From Chromobacterium aquaticum (GTDB lineage: Bacteria; Pseudomonadota; Gammaproteobacteria; Burkholderiales; Chromobacteriaceae): 60,282 nt of DNA. Positions 28,714 through 37,081 of the stretch are shown in pieces. The notes beneath the pieces are model-generated. The model saw nothing but the letters and a program-made list of their open reading frames with translations. It did no database searches and had not been told where the DNA came from. Location: positions 1 through 60,282 of the forward strand of contig NZ_JAJOHW010000004.1 in assembly GCF_021129195.1 (NCBI RefSeq). Direction: 5' to 3'. How positions within the stretch are numbered: the first letter of the stretch is position 1; each line of letters begins with the position of its first letter. The translations under genes were made by a program, and so were the position numbers.

Positions 28714-30258
28714 CTACATTTTCGTATTAAGTACAGATTCGGCAATTGCTTTATCTAGAATATCACCAGCATTCTGAACTCGCTTCAGCCAGTAATTCAT
28801 TTCATCATTAGATAGAGCTTTTGCTGCCCATATAATGGCTCTTCTATCCCACGGGGAGTTATTTAGCCATGTTTCTTTTTGCTCACGAACCCAATCATTA
28901 TACCCCCGTTCTCTTGCAAGGAGTGCATAAGGACGCTGGCCAAGTTTGCTTTTGTACTTCTCACAAAGCTTTGCAATATCTCCCTCGAGCGGAGTAGACA
29001 TTTTTTGTTGAAGAACCTCAAGCAACCAAATCTGAACAAAAGGTAGAAATTCATAGTCTGTAGATAAACAGCCTGATATAAATTTTCTACCAACTTCTGC
29101 GGCATGTCTTTGATTTGTCGTGGCGCTAATGTATTGGGCTGCCTCTCTCATTACGGGAGCTAGCTTGTCTATATTATTTAAAACCACATCCCTCAGAAGA
29201 CCTGTTCTTAAAGTTGTCGCCCGCCTGAGTAAGTATTTTGCCGTGCCCAAGTGAATCGGTATAGAATTAAGGCATGCTTGAAACAATTCAACTAAGTTTT
29301 TTCTTATTACGGAATCGATGTCGGGCTCATCAACATCATCTGGGTCTTGATATTGGCCAAAAAATTCATGCAATGCCTCAAGCTTTTCTTCTTGAGACTT
29401 GTTTTCTAGTTCTTCTGGATCTATTAACTCTTTGTCAATAAAATCATTTACACTATAAAATTGCGTTTTGTGAGTTTGAAGAGCAAGGCGATGGGCCGTA
29501 TATAAGTACTCTGTAAGGTCGTGCAGAACCTTTTGGGCCTGAACTTGGTCTTTACAGAATAATCTAAAATCGTCAACATAACGAGTATGAGTATATCCTT
29601 TTCTGAGGAGGAAGTTGTCTACATCACTGAGGCATGCTTCTGAAAAAATTGCAGAAGCGCTAGGCCCAATAGGAATGCCTCTGGATTGACCTCTTGTAAA
29701 ATTCATAAGAAGGTTTTCAATATTCTTGGCTCTATTTTTTTCTACGCCAGCTAGCTCCAAGGCATTCCTTACTCTGTGATGCCCTATTTGATTAAAAAAA
29801 TCTGCAATATCGGCGGTGACAATGAAACTATACTCCCCGCTTTGAGCCAACTCCTGAGACTTGGTGTGAAAATCATCCCAGCCATTATTCTTTCTAAACA
29901 ACTCCCCCTTTGTGCCAATTTCAACTCTGTATGAGCATGCGACTTTACTTTCCAAGGGAATTCTAGATGCTTCTACCAATTCAGCCGCCTCATATGCCAG
30001 GGCGGTATACACAATTGTATCTATTGGATCTAGTTGAATTGCAACGCGATAGCCACCGCTTTGCTTCGGGACTAGCATTCTTTGAAATGGCCGTCCTTCA
30101 TAAGTGGCTATATCAATTTTAGAAATGTCATCTTTTAGGCTTTGCCAACTATGCTTGATTGCCTCATACTCAAATGGGATTGGAAAAATGTCAGTGTCGC
30201 CATATTTTCGTATGTGTGTCACTGCCCATTCAATTGATTCTTGCTTGAGAGTATCCAT
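28714..30258 (-). CDS. Reverse transcriptase of the Abi/UG (defence-associated) class
   Basis: 514 residues. The RT core shows PFQRMLVPKQSGGYRVAIQL (about 58-77), motif A TADIADFFNQI (about 148-158), motif B RGQSRGIPIGPSASAIFSEA (about 189-208), motif C TRYVDDFRLF (about 224-233) and motif D LALQTHKTQF. The catalytic YVDD is intact. After about residue 310 comes a helical region without a maturase (X) domain or a group II intron around it, as in AbiA/AbiK and UG-type RTs that defend against phage. No retron msr-msd was recognised and I could not assign a DRT subtype. The gene is AT-rich and stands alone. Confidence 0.85.
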   Translation of the reverse strand: MDTLKQESIEWAVTHIRKYGDTDIFPIPFEYEAIKHSWQSLKDDISKIDIATYEGRPFQRMLVPKQSGGYRVAIQLDPIDTIVYTALAYEAAELVEASRIPLESKVACSYRVEIGTKGELFRKNNGWDDFHTKSQELAQSGEYSFIVTADIADFFNQIGHHRVRNALELAGVEKNRAKNIENLLMNFTRGQSRGIPIGPSASAIFSEACLSDVDNFLLRKGYTHTRYVDDFRLFCKDQVQAQKVLHDLTEYLYTAHRLALQTHKTQFYSVNDFIDKELIDPEELENKSQEEKLEALHEFFGQYQDPDDVDEPDIDSVIRKNLVELFQACLNSIPIHLGTAKYLLRRATTLRTGLLRDVVLNNIDKLAPVMREAAQYISATTNQRHAAEVGRKFISGCLSTDYEFLPFVQIWLLEVLQQKMSTPLEGDIAKLCEKYKSKLGQRPYALLARERGYNDWVREQKETWLNNSPWDRRAIIWAAKALSNDEMNYWLKRVQNAGDILDKAIAESVLNTKM

Positions 30259-30411
30259 CTCTTTGAATCCTTAATTTTAAATAAATTATTCTTCGTATTC
30301 GTGGTGTAATATCACCCAGTGCGTATTGATATTTTCAATTGAAGATAATAACTTTGACATGATAGAGACGGATGAAAAATATTTGGAAGGGATATCTTAC
30401 TAATAATAAAG

Positions 30412-30437
30412 AGGCACACTCGAGAGTGTGCCTTTTG
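30412..30437 (-). terminator. Bidirectional hairpin terminator downstream of nrdB
   Basis: AGGCACACTC and GAGTGTGCCT form a 10-bp stem with a very short loop and T-rich flanks on both strands (TTTT on the plus side, CTTTATT on the minus side). It lies 30 bp beyond the nrdB stop and marks the boundary between the island and core DNA. Confidence 0.7.
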
Positions 30438-30467
30438 CATAAAAACCTGTCAATAATTTATGTCAAA

Positions 30468-31547
30468 TCAATCCCAGCTCAAAGCCCCGCCAGTCTGATA
30501 TTCCGTAACCCGCGTCTCAAAGAAGTTCTTCTCTTTCTTCAAGTCGATCATCTCGCTCATCCACGGGAAGGGGTTGTTCACGCCGGGGTAGAGCTGGTCC
30601 AGGCCAATCTGCTGCATGCGGCGGTTGGCGATGAAGCGCAGGTATTCCTTGAACATGCTGGCGTTCAGGCCCAGCACGCCGCGTGGCATGGTGTCTTCGG
30701 CGTAAGCGTATTCCAGTTCCACCGCGTGCTTGAACAGTTCGGTGATCTCGGCCTTGAAGCTTTCGGTCCAGATTTCCGGCTGTTCCAGCTTGATGGTGTT
30801 GATCAGGTCGATGCCAAAGTTGCAGTGCATGGACTCGTCGCGCAGGATGTATTGGTACTGTTCCGCGGCGCCGGTCATCTTGTTCTGGCGGCCCAGCGCC
30901 AGGATTTGCACAAAGCCGACGTAGAAGAACAGGCCTTCCATGATGCAGGCAAACACGATCAGGGATTTGAGCAGCTTCTGGTCGTTTTCCAGCGTGCCGG
31001 TCTTGAAGGCCGGGTCGCACAGTACGTCGATGAAGGGGATCAGGAATTCATCTTTGTCGCGGATGGATTTGATTTCGTTGTAGGCGTTGAAGACTTCGCC
31101 TTCGTCCAGGCCCAGGCTTTCCACGATGTATTGGTAGGCGTGGGTGTGGATGGCTTCGTCAAAAGCCTGGCGCAGCAGGAACTGGCGGCATTCCGGGCTG
31201 GTGATCTGGCGGTAGGTACCCAGCACGATGTTGTTGGCGGCCAGGGAGTCCGCGGTGACGAAGAAGCCGAGGTTGCGCTTGACGATGCGCATTTCGTCTT
31301 CGGTCAGTTGGCCGGTTTTCCACTGTTCGATGTCGCGCTGCATGTTCACTTCTTGCGGCATCCAGTGGTTGGCGCATTGGGCCAGGTATTTTTCCCATGC
31401 CCATTTGTGTTTGAAGGGCACGAGCTGGTTGACGTCGGTGGTGCCGTTGATCACTTTTTTGTCCACCACGTTGACGCGGCCGGCGGCGTTGGCGCCCGCG
31501 GAGGGGGCGGCCGGTTTGGTTTCGATGGTGTCGTCAAAGTTCAGCAT
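30468..31547 (-). CDS. nrdB: Ribonucleoside-diphosphate reductase class Ia, beta subunit
   Basis: 359 residues. The di-iron ligands and radical-site context are visible: [20 protein letters not shown] near the N terminus, [13 protein letters not shown] (about 120-132), and [14 protein letters not shown] (about 205-218) with the final Glu/His pair. The C terminus GGALSWD is the tail that docks on the alpha subunit. It supplies the tyrosyl radical for deoxyribonucleotide synthesis. AGGAG precedes ATG 31547. It is the last gene of a five-gene cluster with nrdA. Confidence 0.95.
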   Translation of the reverse strand: MLNFDDTIETKPAAPSAGANAAGRVNVVDKKVINGTTDVNQLVPFKHKWAWEKYLAQCANHWMPQEVNMQRDIEQWKTGQLTEDEMRIVKRNLGFFVTADSLAANNIVLGTYRQITSPECRQFLLRQAFDEAIHTHAYQYIVESLGLDEGEVFNAYNEIKSIRDKDEFLIPFIDVLCDPAFKTGTLENDQKLLKSLIVFACIMEGLFFYVGFVQILALGRQNKMTGAAEQYQYILRDESMHCNFGIDLINTIKLEQPEIWTESFKAEITELFKHAVELEYAYAEDTMPRGVLGLNASMFKEYLRFIANRRMQQIGLDQLYPGVNNPFPWMSEMIDLKKEKNFFETRVTEYQTGGALSWD

Positions 31548-31566
31548 TAAGGGCTCCTGTCTGGAT

Positions 31567-31791
31567 TTATTCCGCGTCCGGCGCGGTGATTTGGGGCGGC
31601 AGCGGCTGCTTGTCGCCAGCCAAGCTGGGGCTGAGCGGCAGGCTGCTTTTGCGCAGTATTTGTATCTGGCGCGGCGCGGCGGCGATTGCCGGCACCGGGT
31701 CCAGGTCCACGTGCAGGCTGCCCAGTTTGCGGTAGCCTGCGTCTTTGCCATGTTCGCCATGGCGGGCGATACAGAATGCGGTGGCGCTCAT
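31567..31791 (-). CDS. Small protein encoded between nrdA and nrdB
   Basis: 74 residues beginning [20 protein letters not shown] and continuing [15 protein letters not shown]. The pattern of a basic strand, Gly/Lys turn and HVDLDPVP strand resembles small phage or plasmid proteins with KxGxAxxxxDGxGxxIxLDAxP. It starts 13 bp after the upstream gene ends and stops 19 bp before nrdB, so it fits a polycistronic unit. Function is unknown; a role in nucleotide metabolism is only implied by position. Confidence 0.5.
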   Translation of the reverse strand: MSATAFCIARHGEHGKDAGYRKLGSLHVDLDPVPAIAAAPRQIQILRKSSLPLSPSLAGDKQPLPPQITAPDAE

Positions 31792-31804
31792 GAGCGGCGT
31801 CCTT

Positions 31805-32191
31805 TCAGAAGCGCAGCTGTTGGCTGAGGCGGTGGATCAGCTGGCGTTCGCTGCTTTCCTCCTGCTCCACCTGGCTGCCGCGCGGCTGCCGCAGCTTCAG
31901 CAGCTGGCGGTATTGCCGGTTGGCTTGTTCTATGTCTTGCTTGAGCAGCTCTATTTGCTGCTGCAGTTCTTCCGGCTGGCAGTACACCACCAGCGCGTCC
32001 GCTTCCACCCAGGCTTTGCGCCACACTTTCTGGCGCGGCAGGCGGCGGGCTTCGTTGAACAGGTCCTTCCATTCGCAGGGCGGGGCCTGGTTTAGCGTCA
32101 GGTACATATTGAACAGCACAAACTGCTTGTCGGGGTTGTGGGTTCTTTGTTCGCAAAACCCGTTGATCCGGATGTTTTCAAACGTTTGCAT
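31805..32191 (-). CDS. Coiled-coil protein of unknown function in the nrd cluster
   Basis: 128 residues from an ATG with GGAGG upstream. The first 75 residues are mixed alpha/beta with several Trp and Cys (GFCEQRTHNPDKQF, PPCEWKDLFNEARRLP). The rest forms a probable coiled coil (EELQQQIELLKQDIEQANRQ). I do not recognise the family. It lies between the NTF2-like gene and the 74-residue gene on the same strand and is probably transcribed with nrdA and nrdB. Confidence 0.6.
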   Translation of the reverse strand: MQTFENIRINGFCEQRTHNPDKQFVLFNMYLTLNQAPPCEWKDLFNEARRLPRQKVWRKAWVEADALVVYCQPEELQQQIELLKQDIEQANRQYRQLLKLRQPRGSQVEQEESSERQLIHRLSQQLRF

Positions 32192-32377
32192 CTGACCTCC
32201 TGCTGAAGCCTGGCTGGTGGCGGCGGGGCCGTGGGCCTCGTCTTCCTGGAAACCGCTCAACACCCGCCGCGCTTGCTTGCTTGGCCTTGAGCTATTTCCG
32301 TCCGCCCGCATCGCGGGCCGGCGGCGTTTCCATCCCGAAGCCGCCTGCGGGCAAGCGGCTTGAGGCTGGGTTGCCGT

Positions 32378-32758
32378 TTACTGCTGCGGCGCGTCCTGGT
32401 ACTGCACCAGGCCGTAAATCTTCCATTTGCCGTCCACCCGTTTCAGGTGGTAGCCGGTGCAGTATTCCCAGGCCGGCTGGTCCTGGCGCTGCACGGTCCA
32501 GCGCACGCGGGCGCTGGCGGCGTCGGGGCCAAAGCTCAGCACGCTGTCCAGCTGGTGGCTGGCGCTGAGAAAGCCCTGGCTGCGGTACCACGCCAGCAAG
32601 GCGGTGGTGGTGTCGCGCAGCGATGCCATGTCTTCCCAACTGCTCAGGTCGCCCTGGTGGATGGCGGTGAAGGGCACGGTGAAGTGCGCGCTTACCCGGG
32701 CCACGTCCAACTGGCTGTAGCCTTTGGCGTAGCTGTTGAAAAACGCCTCTATCTCCAT
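32378..32758 (-). CDS. NTF2-like/SnoaL-fold protein
   Basis: 126 residues with the NTF2-like pattern. The opening helix is MEIEAFFNSYAKGYSQLDVA, followed by a strand with HFTVPFTAIHQG. A helix pair follows, and then long paired strands with ARVRWTVQRQD, YCTGYHLKRVDGKWKIYGLVQY, here split over two strands. The K-x-x-G-K-W-K-I-Y ending is typical of DUF4440/SnoaL-type folds. Ligand and role are unknown. It follows nrdA by 216 bp on the same strand. Confidence 0.7.
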   Translation of the reverse strand: MEIEAFFNSYAKGYSQLDVARVSAHFTVPFTAIHQGDLSSWEDMASLRDTTTALLAWYRSQGFLSASHQLDSVLSFGPDAASARVRWTVQRQDQPAWEYCTGYHLKRVDGKWKIYGLVQYQDAPQQ

Positions 32759-32974
32759 CCGCTTTCCCCTGGGTGTGGGCCACGCGGTTTGCCGCGCGGC
32801 GGGTCGCTGCCTGTGTTGCCTGGCCGCTTTGGGCGGCGGGGCAATGGTCGGCCGGATTGCGAGGCCATTTCACAGCCGGCTGCGGGCAGGGGGCTGTGAG
32901 ATGGAGCCTGGCGCGAGCCAGGCTAGACCAGCCCCGAGGGGCCGGCCGTTCAAGCCAGGATGGCTGCTTCCGCC

Positions 32975-35830
32975 TTATTGGCAGCTCTCGCAATCTGGGT
33001 TGTCGATGCTGCAGAACTTGGCGTCGGTGGCCGGGGTGTTGTCCACCACGGCTTCCGGTGCCGCGGCCGCTTGGCCGTGGCTGTTGGACACCGCGTTCAG
33101 TTCGCCGCCGCGGCCGGTGGATTTCTCGGCGCTGGTGGCGGCCAGGGTGCGCAGGTAGTAGGTGGTTTTCAGGCCGCGCAACCAGGCGTGCTTGTACAGC
33201 TCGTCCAGTTTCTTGCCGGAAGCGCCCGCCATGTACAGGTTCAGGGACTGAGCCTGGTCGATCCACTTCTGGCGGCGGGAGGCCGCTTCCACCAGCCAGC
33301 GCGGGTCCAGCTCAAAGGCGGTGGCGTAGATGGCTTTCAGCTCGGCCGGCACGCGGTCGATCTGGCCCAGGCTGCCGTCAAAGTATTTGAGGTCGGCCAC
33401 CATCACTTCGTCCCACAGGCCGGCGGCTTTCAGGTCGCGCACCAGGTATTCGTTGGTGACGGTGAATTCGCCGGACAGATTGGATTTGACGAACAGGTTC
33501 TGGTAGGTCGGCTCAATGCTTGCCGACACGCCGATGATGTTGGCGATGGTGGCGGTGGGCGCGATGGCCAGGCAGTTGCTGTTGCGCATGCCGTGGGTCT
33601 TCACGCGTTCACGCAGCGCGTTCCAGTCCATGCGTTCGCTGCGGTCCACTTCCAGGAAGCCGCCGCGTTCGGCCGCCAGCAGGTTGATGCTGTCGTGCGG
33701 CAGGATGCCGCGGTCCCACAGGCTGCCCTTGTAGGACGGGTAGCGGCCGCGTTCTTCCGCCAGTTCGGTGGAGGCCCAGTAAGCGTAGTAGGCCACCATT
33801 TCCATGGATTCGTCGGCAAACTCCACCGCGGCGTCGGAGCCGTAGGCCACGCGCTTCTGGTGCAGGCAGTCCTGGAAGCCCATGATGCCCATGCCCACCG
33901 GACGGTGTTTCAGGTTGGAGTTGCGCGCCTTCTTCACCGGGTAGAAGTTGATGTCGATCACGTTGTCCAGCATGCGCAGGGCGATGCGGATGGTGCGCTG
34001 CAGTTTTTCGGAGTCCAGGCTGCCGTCCGCCTTCAGGTGGGCGGACAGGTTGACGGAACCCAGGTTGCAGACCGCGATTTCGTCCTCATTGGTGTTGAGG
34101 GTGATCTCGGTGCAAAGGTTGGAGCTGTGCACCACGCCCATGTGCTGCTGCGGGCTACGGATATTGCACGGGTCCTTGAAGGTCATCCACGGGTGGCCGG
34201 TTTCAAACAGCATGGTCAGCATCTTGCGCCACAGGGACAGCGCCGGGATGCGCTTGTACACCTTGAGTTCGCCGCGCTCGCCCATGGCTTCGTATTCCTT
34301 GTAGCGCTTCTCGAAGGCCGCGCCGTACAGGTCGTGCAGGTCCGGGGCTTCGGACGGGGACAGCAGGCTCCAGTCCGCGCCTTCCATCACGCGCTTCATG
34401 AACAGGTCCGGAATCCAGTTGGCGGTGTTCATGTCGTGGGTGCGGCGGCGGTCGTCGCCGGTGTTCTTGCGCAGCTCCAGGAATTCTTCGATGTCCGCGT
34501 GCCAGGTTTCCAGGTAGGCGCAGACGGCGCCCTTGCGCTTGCCGCCCTGGTTCACCGCCACGGCGGTGTCGTTGACCACTTTCAGGAACGGCACCACGCC
34601 TTGGGATTTGCCGTTGGTGCCCTTGATGTGGGAGCCCATGGCGCGCACGGAGGTCCAGTCATTGCCCAGGCCGCCGGCAAACTTGGACAGCAGGGCGTTT
34701 TCCTTGATGCCTTCGTAGATGCCGTCCAGGTCGTCGGCAATGGTGGTCAGGTAGCAGCTGGACAGCTGGCTGCGACGGGTGCCGGAGTTGAACAGGGTGG
34801 GGGTGGACGACATGAAGTCGAAGCTGGACAGCACGTTGTAGAACTCGATGGCGCGCGCTTCGCGGTTCACTTCGTTCAGCGCCAGGCCCATGGCCACGCG
34901 CATGTAGAAGGCCTGCGGCATTTCGATGCGGTTGCCGTCCACGTGCAGGAAGTAGCGGTCAAACAGGGTTTGCAGGCCCAGGTAGCCAAACTTCAGGTCG
35001 CGGTTGGCGTCCAGCGCGGCGCCCAGTTTTTTCAGGTCGTATTCGGCCAGCTTTTCATCCAGCAGTTCGGCGTCGATGCCGTTCTTGATGAAGGTGGGGA
35101 AGTACAGCGCGTACTGCTTGGCCATTTCTTCCTGGCTGACGGCTTCGCCCAGGATTTCCAGGCGGATATTGTTCAGCAGCAGGCGGGCGGTCACGTAATC
35201 GTAAGCCGGGTCCTGCTCGATCATGGAGCGGGCGGCCAGGATGGCGGATTTGTTGACTTCGTCTTCGCTGACGCCGTCGTAGATGTTCTTCAGGGTTTCG
35301 CTGAGGATGGCGTCGATATCGATGCCGGCCAGGTTCTGGCTGGCGGATTCGATGGTGGCGCGCAGGCGAGCGATGTCCAGCGGCAGCTTGCGGCCGTCCT
35401 TGCGCACCACGTTGATTTGCACCTGGGTCAGCGCTTCGCCGCGGGCGGCGCGCTCTTGGGAGCGCTGTTCGCGGTACAGCACGTAGGCGCGGGCTACATC
35501 ATGCTCGCCAAAGCGCATCAGCGACAGTTCCACTTGATCCTGGATGTCTTCGATGTGGATGGCGCCGCCTTCCGGCTTGCGGCGCATCAGGGCGCTGGCC
35601 ACTTGCTCGCTCAGCTGGGCGACTTTTTCGCGCAGGCTGGCGGAGGTGGCGCCTTGATGGCCCATGACGGCCAGGAAGGCCTTGGTCATGGCGATGGAGA
35701 TCTTGACGGGTTCGAACGGCACCACCGCACCGTTGCGACGGATGGTTTTGTACTGGCTGAAATCGGCCTTGGGCGCGGCTGCGCGGCCGAGTTCTGCGGC
35801 GGTCTGCCCTTCAAAGGTGGTCAATTGCAT
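32975..35830 (-). CDS. nrdA: Ribonucleoside-diphosphate reductase class Ia, alpha subunit
   Basis: 951 residues, longer than the E. coli enzyme (761). The first cone-type domain begins KTIRRNGAVVPFEPVKISIA (about residues 28-47). A second one (about 135-230) begins VVRKDGRKLPLDIARLRATI, so two ATP-cone regulatory domains are present. The catalytic barrel has FNSGTRRSQLSSCYL, NLCTEITLN, GFQDCLHQK and the NxCxE-type segment. The C terminus CSIDNPDCESCQ holds the redox Cys pair served by thioredoxin. The ATG follows a GAGGG-type leader. NrdR and DnaA-type sites lie upstream. Confidence 0.95.
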   Translation of the reverse strand: MQLTTFEGQTAAELGRAAAPKADFSQYKTIRRNGAVVPFEPVKISIAMTKAFLAVMGHQGATSASLREKVAQLSEQVASALMRRKPEGGAIHIEDIQDQVELSLMRFGEHDVARAYVLYREQRSQERAARGEALTQVQINVVRKDGRKLPLDIARLRATIESASQNLAGIDIDAILSETLKNIYDGVSEDEVNKSAILAARSMIEQDPAYDYVTARLLLNNIRLEILGEAVSQEEMAKQYALYFPTFIKNGIDAELLDEKLAEYDLKKLGAALDANRDLKFGYLGLQTLFDRYFLHVDGNRIEMPQAFYMRVAMGLALNEVNREARAIEFYNVLSSFDFMSSTPTLFNSGTRRSQLSSCYLTTIADDLDGIYEGIKENALLSKFAGGLGNDWTSVRAMGSHIKGTNGKSQGVVPFLKVVNDTAVAVNQGGKRKGAVCAYLETWHADIEEFLELRKNTGDDRRRTHDMNTANWIPDLFMKRVMEGADWSLLSPSEAPDLHDLYGAAFEKRYKEYEAMGERGELKVYKRIPALSLWRKMLTMLFETGHPWMTFKDPCNIRSPQQHMGVVHSSNLCTEITLNTNEDEIAVCNLGSVNLSAHLKADGSLDSEKLQRTIRIALRMLDNVIDINFYPVKKARNSNLKHRPVGMGIMGFQDCLHQKRVAYGSDAAVEFADESMEMVAYYAYWASTELAEERGRYPSYKGSLWDRGILPHDSINLLAAERGGFLEVDRSERMDWNALRERVKTHGMRNSNCLAIAPTATIANIIGVSASIEPTYQNLFVKSNLSGEFTVTNEYLVRDLKAAGLWDEVMVADLKYFDGSLGQIDRVPAELKAIYATAFELDPRWLVEAASRRQKWIDQAQSLNLYMAGASGKKLDELYKHAWLRGLKTTYYLRTLAATSAEKSTGRGGELNAVSNSHGQAAAAPEAVVDNTPATDAKFCSIDNPDCESCQ

Positions 35831-35895
35831 GTAGCCCTCGATAAGGTGGGTGGTTGCGTCCTTCCGTTACTGCGTTTCCCGAGGGGCAGGCCGGC

Positions 35896-35938
35896 TGTGG
35901 ACAAATCTGTTGAAAAGCTGTGCGCGAGCTGTGGGTAA
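35896..35938. promoter_or_regulatory. Two DnaA-box-like 9-mers upstream of nrdA
   Basis: TGTGGACAA (35896-35904) and TGTGGGTAA (35930-35938) read as TTGTCCACA and TTACCCACA on the minus strand. Each differs from the DnaA consensus TTATCCACA at one position. They lie between the nrdA start and the NrdR-box pair. In E. coli DnaA also regulates nrdAB, so the arrangement is plausible. Confidence 0.5.
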
Positions 35939-35986
35939 ACACAATATGTATTGTTTGTAGCTCGAGACACACCCAAATTCTAGTGT
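35939..35986. promoter_or_regulatory. Tandem NrdR boxes upstream of nrdA
   Basis: ACACAATATGTATTGT (35939-35954) matches the NrdR consensus acaCwATATaTwGtgt at 14 of 16 positions. ACCCAAATTCTAGTGT (35971-35986) matches at 12 of 16. The two boxes start 32 bp apart, three helical turns, as in known NrdR-regulated nrd promoters. Repression of nrdA and its cluster by NrdR is expected. Confidence 0.7.
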
Positions 35987-36325
35987 TGAGTATGGGGCAG
36001 TACAAGTCTTGACAGCGGGAGATTTAACGGCAGATTTGCCTGGGATTTATGGCGAAAGCCCGTGGTTGCTGGCTTTGCGGGGCGTGAGATTTTTTTTTGT
36101 CCAGTGGACACATTTCACTGTGTAGTCAAAAAACCTTGTTAGAACAAGCCACAGCGGGGGCGGCATTGTCCATCACTAGATGTTGTGGATTTGCATCATA
36201 ACGCAGCGGCTAGGCCGCGGCAGCATGGTTTGCCATGGCGTGTTGGATTTTTGGCTTGTCACGGCCTGGTAATGAAAACCCCCGCCGGAGCAGGGGTGGA
36301 GGGGGGGCGAGGCCGGGCGCGACGC
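35987..36325. other. Gene-free region between nrdA and pgeF
   Basis: About 340 bp with short dyads (GTCCAGTGGAC near 36099) and AT-rich stretches. The end near pgeF has CCCCTGCTCC-GGCGGGG-TTTT on the minus strand, a weak terminator candidate for pgeF. No gene was recognised. Confidence 0.4.
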
Positions 36326-37081
36326 TTATTCCAGCCAGATCAGACTGGCCATGCGTCCGGTCTGGCCGTCGCGGCGGTAGGAGAAGAAGCGCGCGCGGTC
36401 TATCACCGTGCATTCCTCGCCGCCGTAAATCTGTTCCACGCCGGCGGCGTTCAGGCGCTGGCGCGCCAGCGCGTAGATGTCGGCCAGGTATTTGCCGTCG
36501 CCGATATCGCTGAAGGCGGCCGCGGCGGCGGGGTCGCGTTCGATGAAGGCGGCGCGCACTTCCGCGCCCACTTCAAAGGCGTCCGGGCCGATGGCGGGGC
36601 CCAGCCAGGCCATCAGCCGCGCCGGGCGCTCGTCGCAGGCGGCCACGGCGGCTTCGATCACGCCTTCGCACAGCCCGCGCCAGCCGGCGTGGGCTGCGGC
36701 CACCACGCTGCCTTCGCTATTGCACAGCAAGAGCGGCAGGCAGTCCGCGGTCATGATGGCGCACACCGCGCCGCTTTGGCGGCTGAAGCTGGCGTCGGCG
36801 TCCGGCGGCGCGGCGGCCACGGTGGCCGCGTCCACCACCGTCACGCCGTGCACCTGGTTCAGCCAGGCCGGCTCCGCCGGCAGTTGTTGGCGCAGCAGCG
36901 CGCGGTTGGCGGCCACCGCGGCCGGGTCGTCGCCCACGTGCTGGCCCAGGTTCAGGCTGTGATAGGGCGCGGCGCTGACGCCGCCGTTGCGGGTGGTGAT
37001 CAGTGTGCGCACATTGGGCGGCGCCGGCCAGTCGGCCTCCAGCCAGTCCGGCGCTTGCTCGGCAGGCCTGTCAGCGGACAT
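36326..37081 (-). CDS. pgeF: Peptidoglycan editing factor PgeF (YfiH/DUF152)
   Basis: 251 residues. The multicopper-oxidase-like metal site is complete: LNQVHGVTVVDA (His near residue 77), the ADCLPLLL motif with Cys near 122, and AAAHAGWRGL with His near 138. TTRNGGVSAAPYHSLNLG is the N-terminal family signature. The enzyme removes wrongly incorporated L-Ser from peptidoglycan precursors; a purine-nucleoside phosphorylase activity is known in homologues. It overlaps the end of rluD by 11 bp, the usual genomic pairing for these two genes. Confidence 0.93.
   Translation of the reverse strand: MSADRPAEQAPDWLEADWPAPPNVRTLITTRNGGVSAAPYHSLNLGQHVGDDPAAVAANRALLRQQLPAEPAWLNQVHGVTVVDAATVAAAPPDADASFSRQSGAVCAIMTADCLPLLLCNSEGSVVAAAHAGWRGLCEGVIEAAVAACDERPARLMAWLGPAIGPDAFEVGAEVRAAFIERDPAAAAAFSDIGDGKYLADIYALARQRLNAAGVEQIYGGEECTVIDRARFFSYRRDGQTGRMASLIWLE

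Noticed and set aside
32960-35938. A 992-codon open frame on the plus strand opposite nrdA
   Set aside because: Mirror of the nrdA codon pattern; low-complexity Val/Gly/His-rich translation and no ribosome site.
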